From positions 1-5,688 of the forward strand of contig DTPJ01000727.1 of NCBI GenBank assembly GCA_011334435.1: a stretch of 5,688 bases of DNA, in the 5' to 3' direction. This document shows positions 5,345-5,688 of the stretch, in pieces. The translations under genes and the position numbers were made by a program. The stretch's first letter is position 1, and every line of letters starts with the position of its first letter. A model generated the notes under the pieces. The model had not been told where the DNA came from and searched no databases. It worked only from the letters and a program-made list of their open reading frames with translations. The stretch is from Candidatus Poribacteria bacterium. GTDB taxonomy: Bacteria; Poribacteria; DTPJ01.

Positions 5345-5688
5345 CTATAAGACCTTATTTTGCTCTTTAATTTCTTTGATCAGTTGCTCAATGGTCCTCT
5401 CAAATCCGGGATCGTTTTGTATAGCTTCCTCTATCTTGTCGCATGCATGCATAACCGTTGTATGATCTTTTTTCCCAAAATCCCTTCCTATGTCTATTAG
5501 CGAAAGTTTTGTAAGTCTTCTGCAAAGATACATCGCGACGTGCCTTGGCAATGTTAGCGGTTTTGTCCTCTTATCGGATTTTATATCTGACAAACGGACG
5601 TTGAAATGTTTAGCGACAACTTTTTTTATAGATTCTGCTGTGATAAGCTCCTTATAGCCATCAGATTCTTTCGGCATTATATCTTTTA
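5345..5688 (-). CDS. dnaA: Chromosomal replication initiator DnaA, C-terminal fragment (domain IV)
   Basis: The last 113 codons of dnaA are visible, in frame and open to the right edge; the internal ATG at 5677 is not the true start. The segment is domain IV, which binds DnaA boxes. ITAESIKKVVAKHFNV starts the domain. It is followed by LSDIKSDKRTKPLTLPRHVA, with the basic loop that contacts the minor groove, then the helix-turn-helix YLCRRLTKLSLIDIGRDFG and the family signature GKKDHTTVMHACDKI. The Asp-His-Thr-Thr that reads the box is intact, matching the consensus boxes found next door. The ATPase domain, DnaB-interacting domain and promoter lie outside the window. The gene ends in TAG directly before oriC and I see no intrinsic terminator after it, so transcripts may run through the origin into dnaN. 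Confidence 0.97.
   Translation of the reverse strand, partial: KDIMPKESDGYKELITAESIKKVVAKHFNVRLSDIKSDKRTKPLTLPRHVAMYLCRRLTKLSLIDIGRDFGKKDHTTVMHACDKIEEAIQNDPGFERTIEQLIKEIKEQNKVL

Noticed and set aside
5117..5465. Plus-strand open frames across oriC and the dnaA end
   Set aside because: They consist of translated DnaA boxes and antisense dnaA, have no family resemblance or ribosome-binding site, and the region is explained as an origin.

Overview
The window is a bacterial replication-initiation locus, with every gene on the minus strand. In transcription order (high to low coordinate) it holds: the end of dnaA, an intergenic chromosomal origin (oriC), dnaN, recF, a DUF721/DciA-family gene, and gyrB, which runs off the left edge. 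The order dnaA-dnaN-recF-DUF721-gyrB is a widespread ancestral arrangement. The sequence is AT-rich. UAA, UAG and UGA are all used as stops, so the UGA-recoded bacterial codes are excluded. The proteins are diverged enough that I cannot name the organism. The long insertion in the GyrB TOPRIM region argues against ordinary Firmicutes. A DciA-type helicase loader gene in this position fits a deep-branching or little-cultured bacterial lineage (inference).

Region by region: 5345-5688 is the DnaA C-terminus, the DnaA-box-binding domain IV. 4981-5344 is noncoding and is oriC. Its dnaA-proximal part carries many DnaA boxes (TTATCCACA or TTTTCCACA), several repeating every 11-12 bp. Its dnaN-proximal part carries five tandem TAG triplets of the DnaA-trio type next to a DnaA box, followed by a very AT-rich stretch. 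The trios lie in one arm of a 44-bp near-perfect palindrome. 3858-4979 is dnaN (sliding clamp), 2677-3855 is recF (GTG start, 2 nt after dnaN), 2217-2702 is the DciA-like gene (overlaps recF by 26 nt), and 1-2205 is gyrB (11 nt after the DciA-like gene).

How the parts work together: DnaA binds the boxes and opens the origin at the trios. DciA-family proteins assist loading of the DnaB helicase, DnaN tethers the polymerase, RecF acts in gap repair and fork restart, and gyrase relieves positive supercoils ahead of the forks. The tight spacing from dnaN to gyrB, with no visible terminator, indicates one co-transcribed, partly translationally coupled operon.

I see no new multi-gene system here. 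The points most worth a second look are the palindromic, two-sided trio element in oriC; a hairpin between the Shine-Dalgarno and the gyrB start that would bring them to working distance; and unusual substitutions in otherwise conserved GyrB motifs, notably EGISAGG in place of EGDSAGG.
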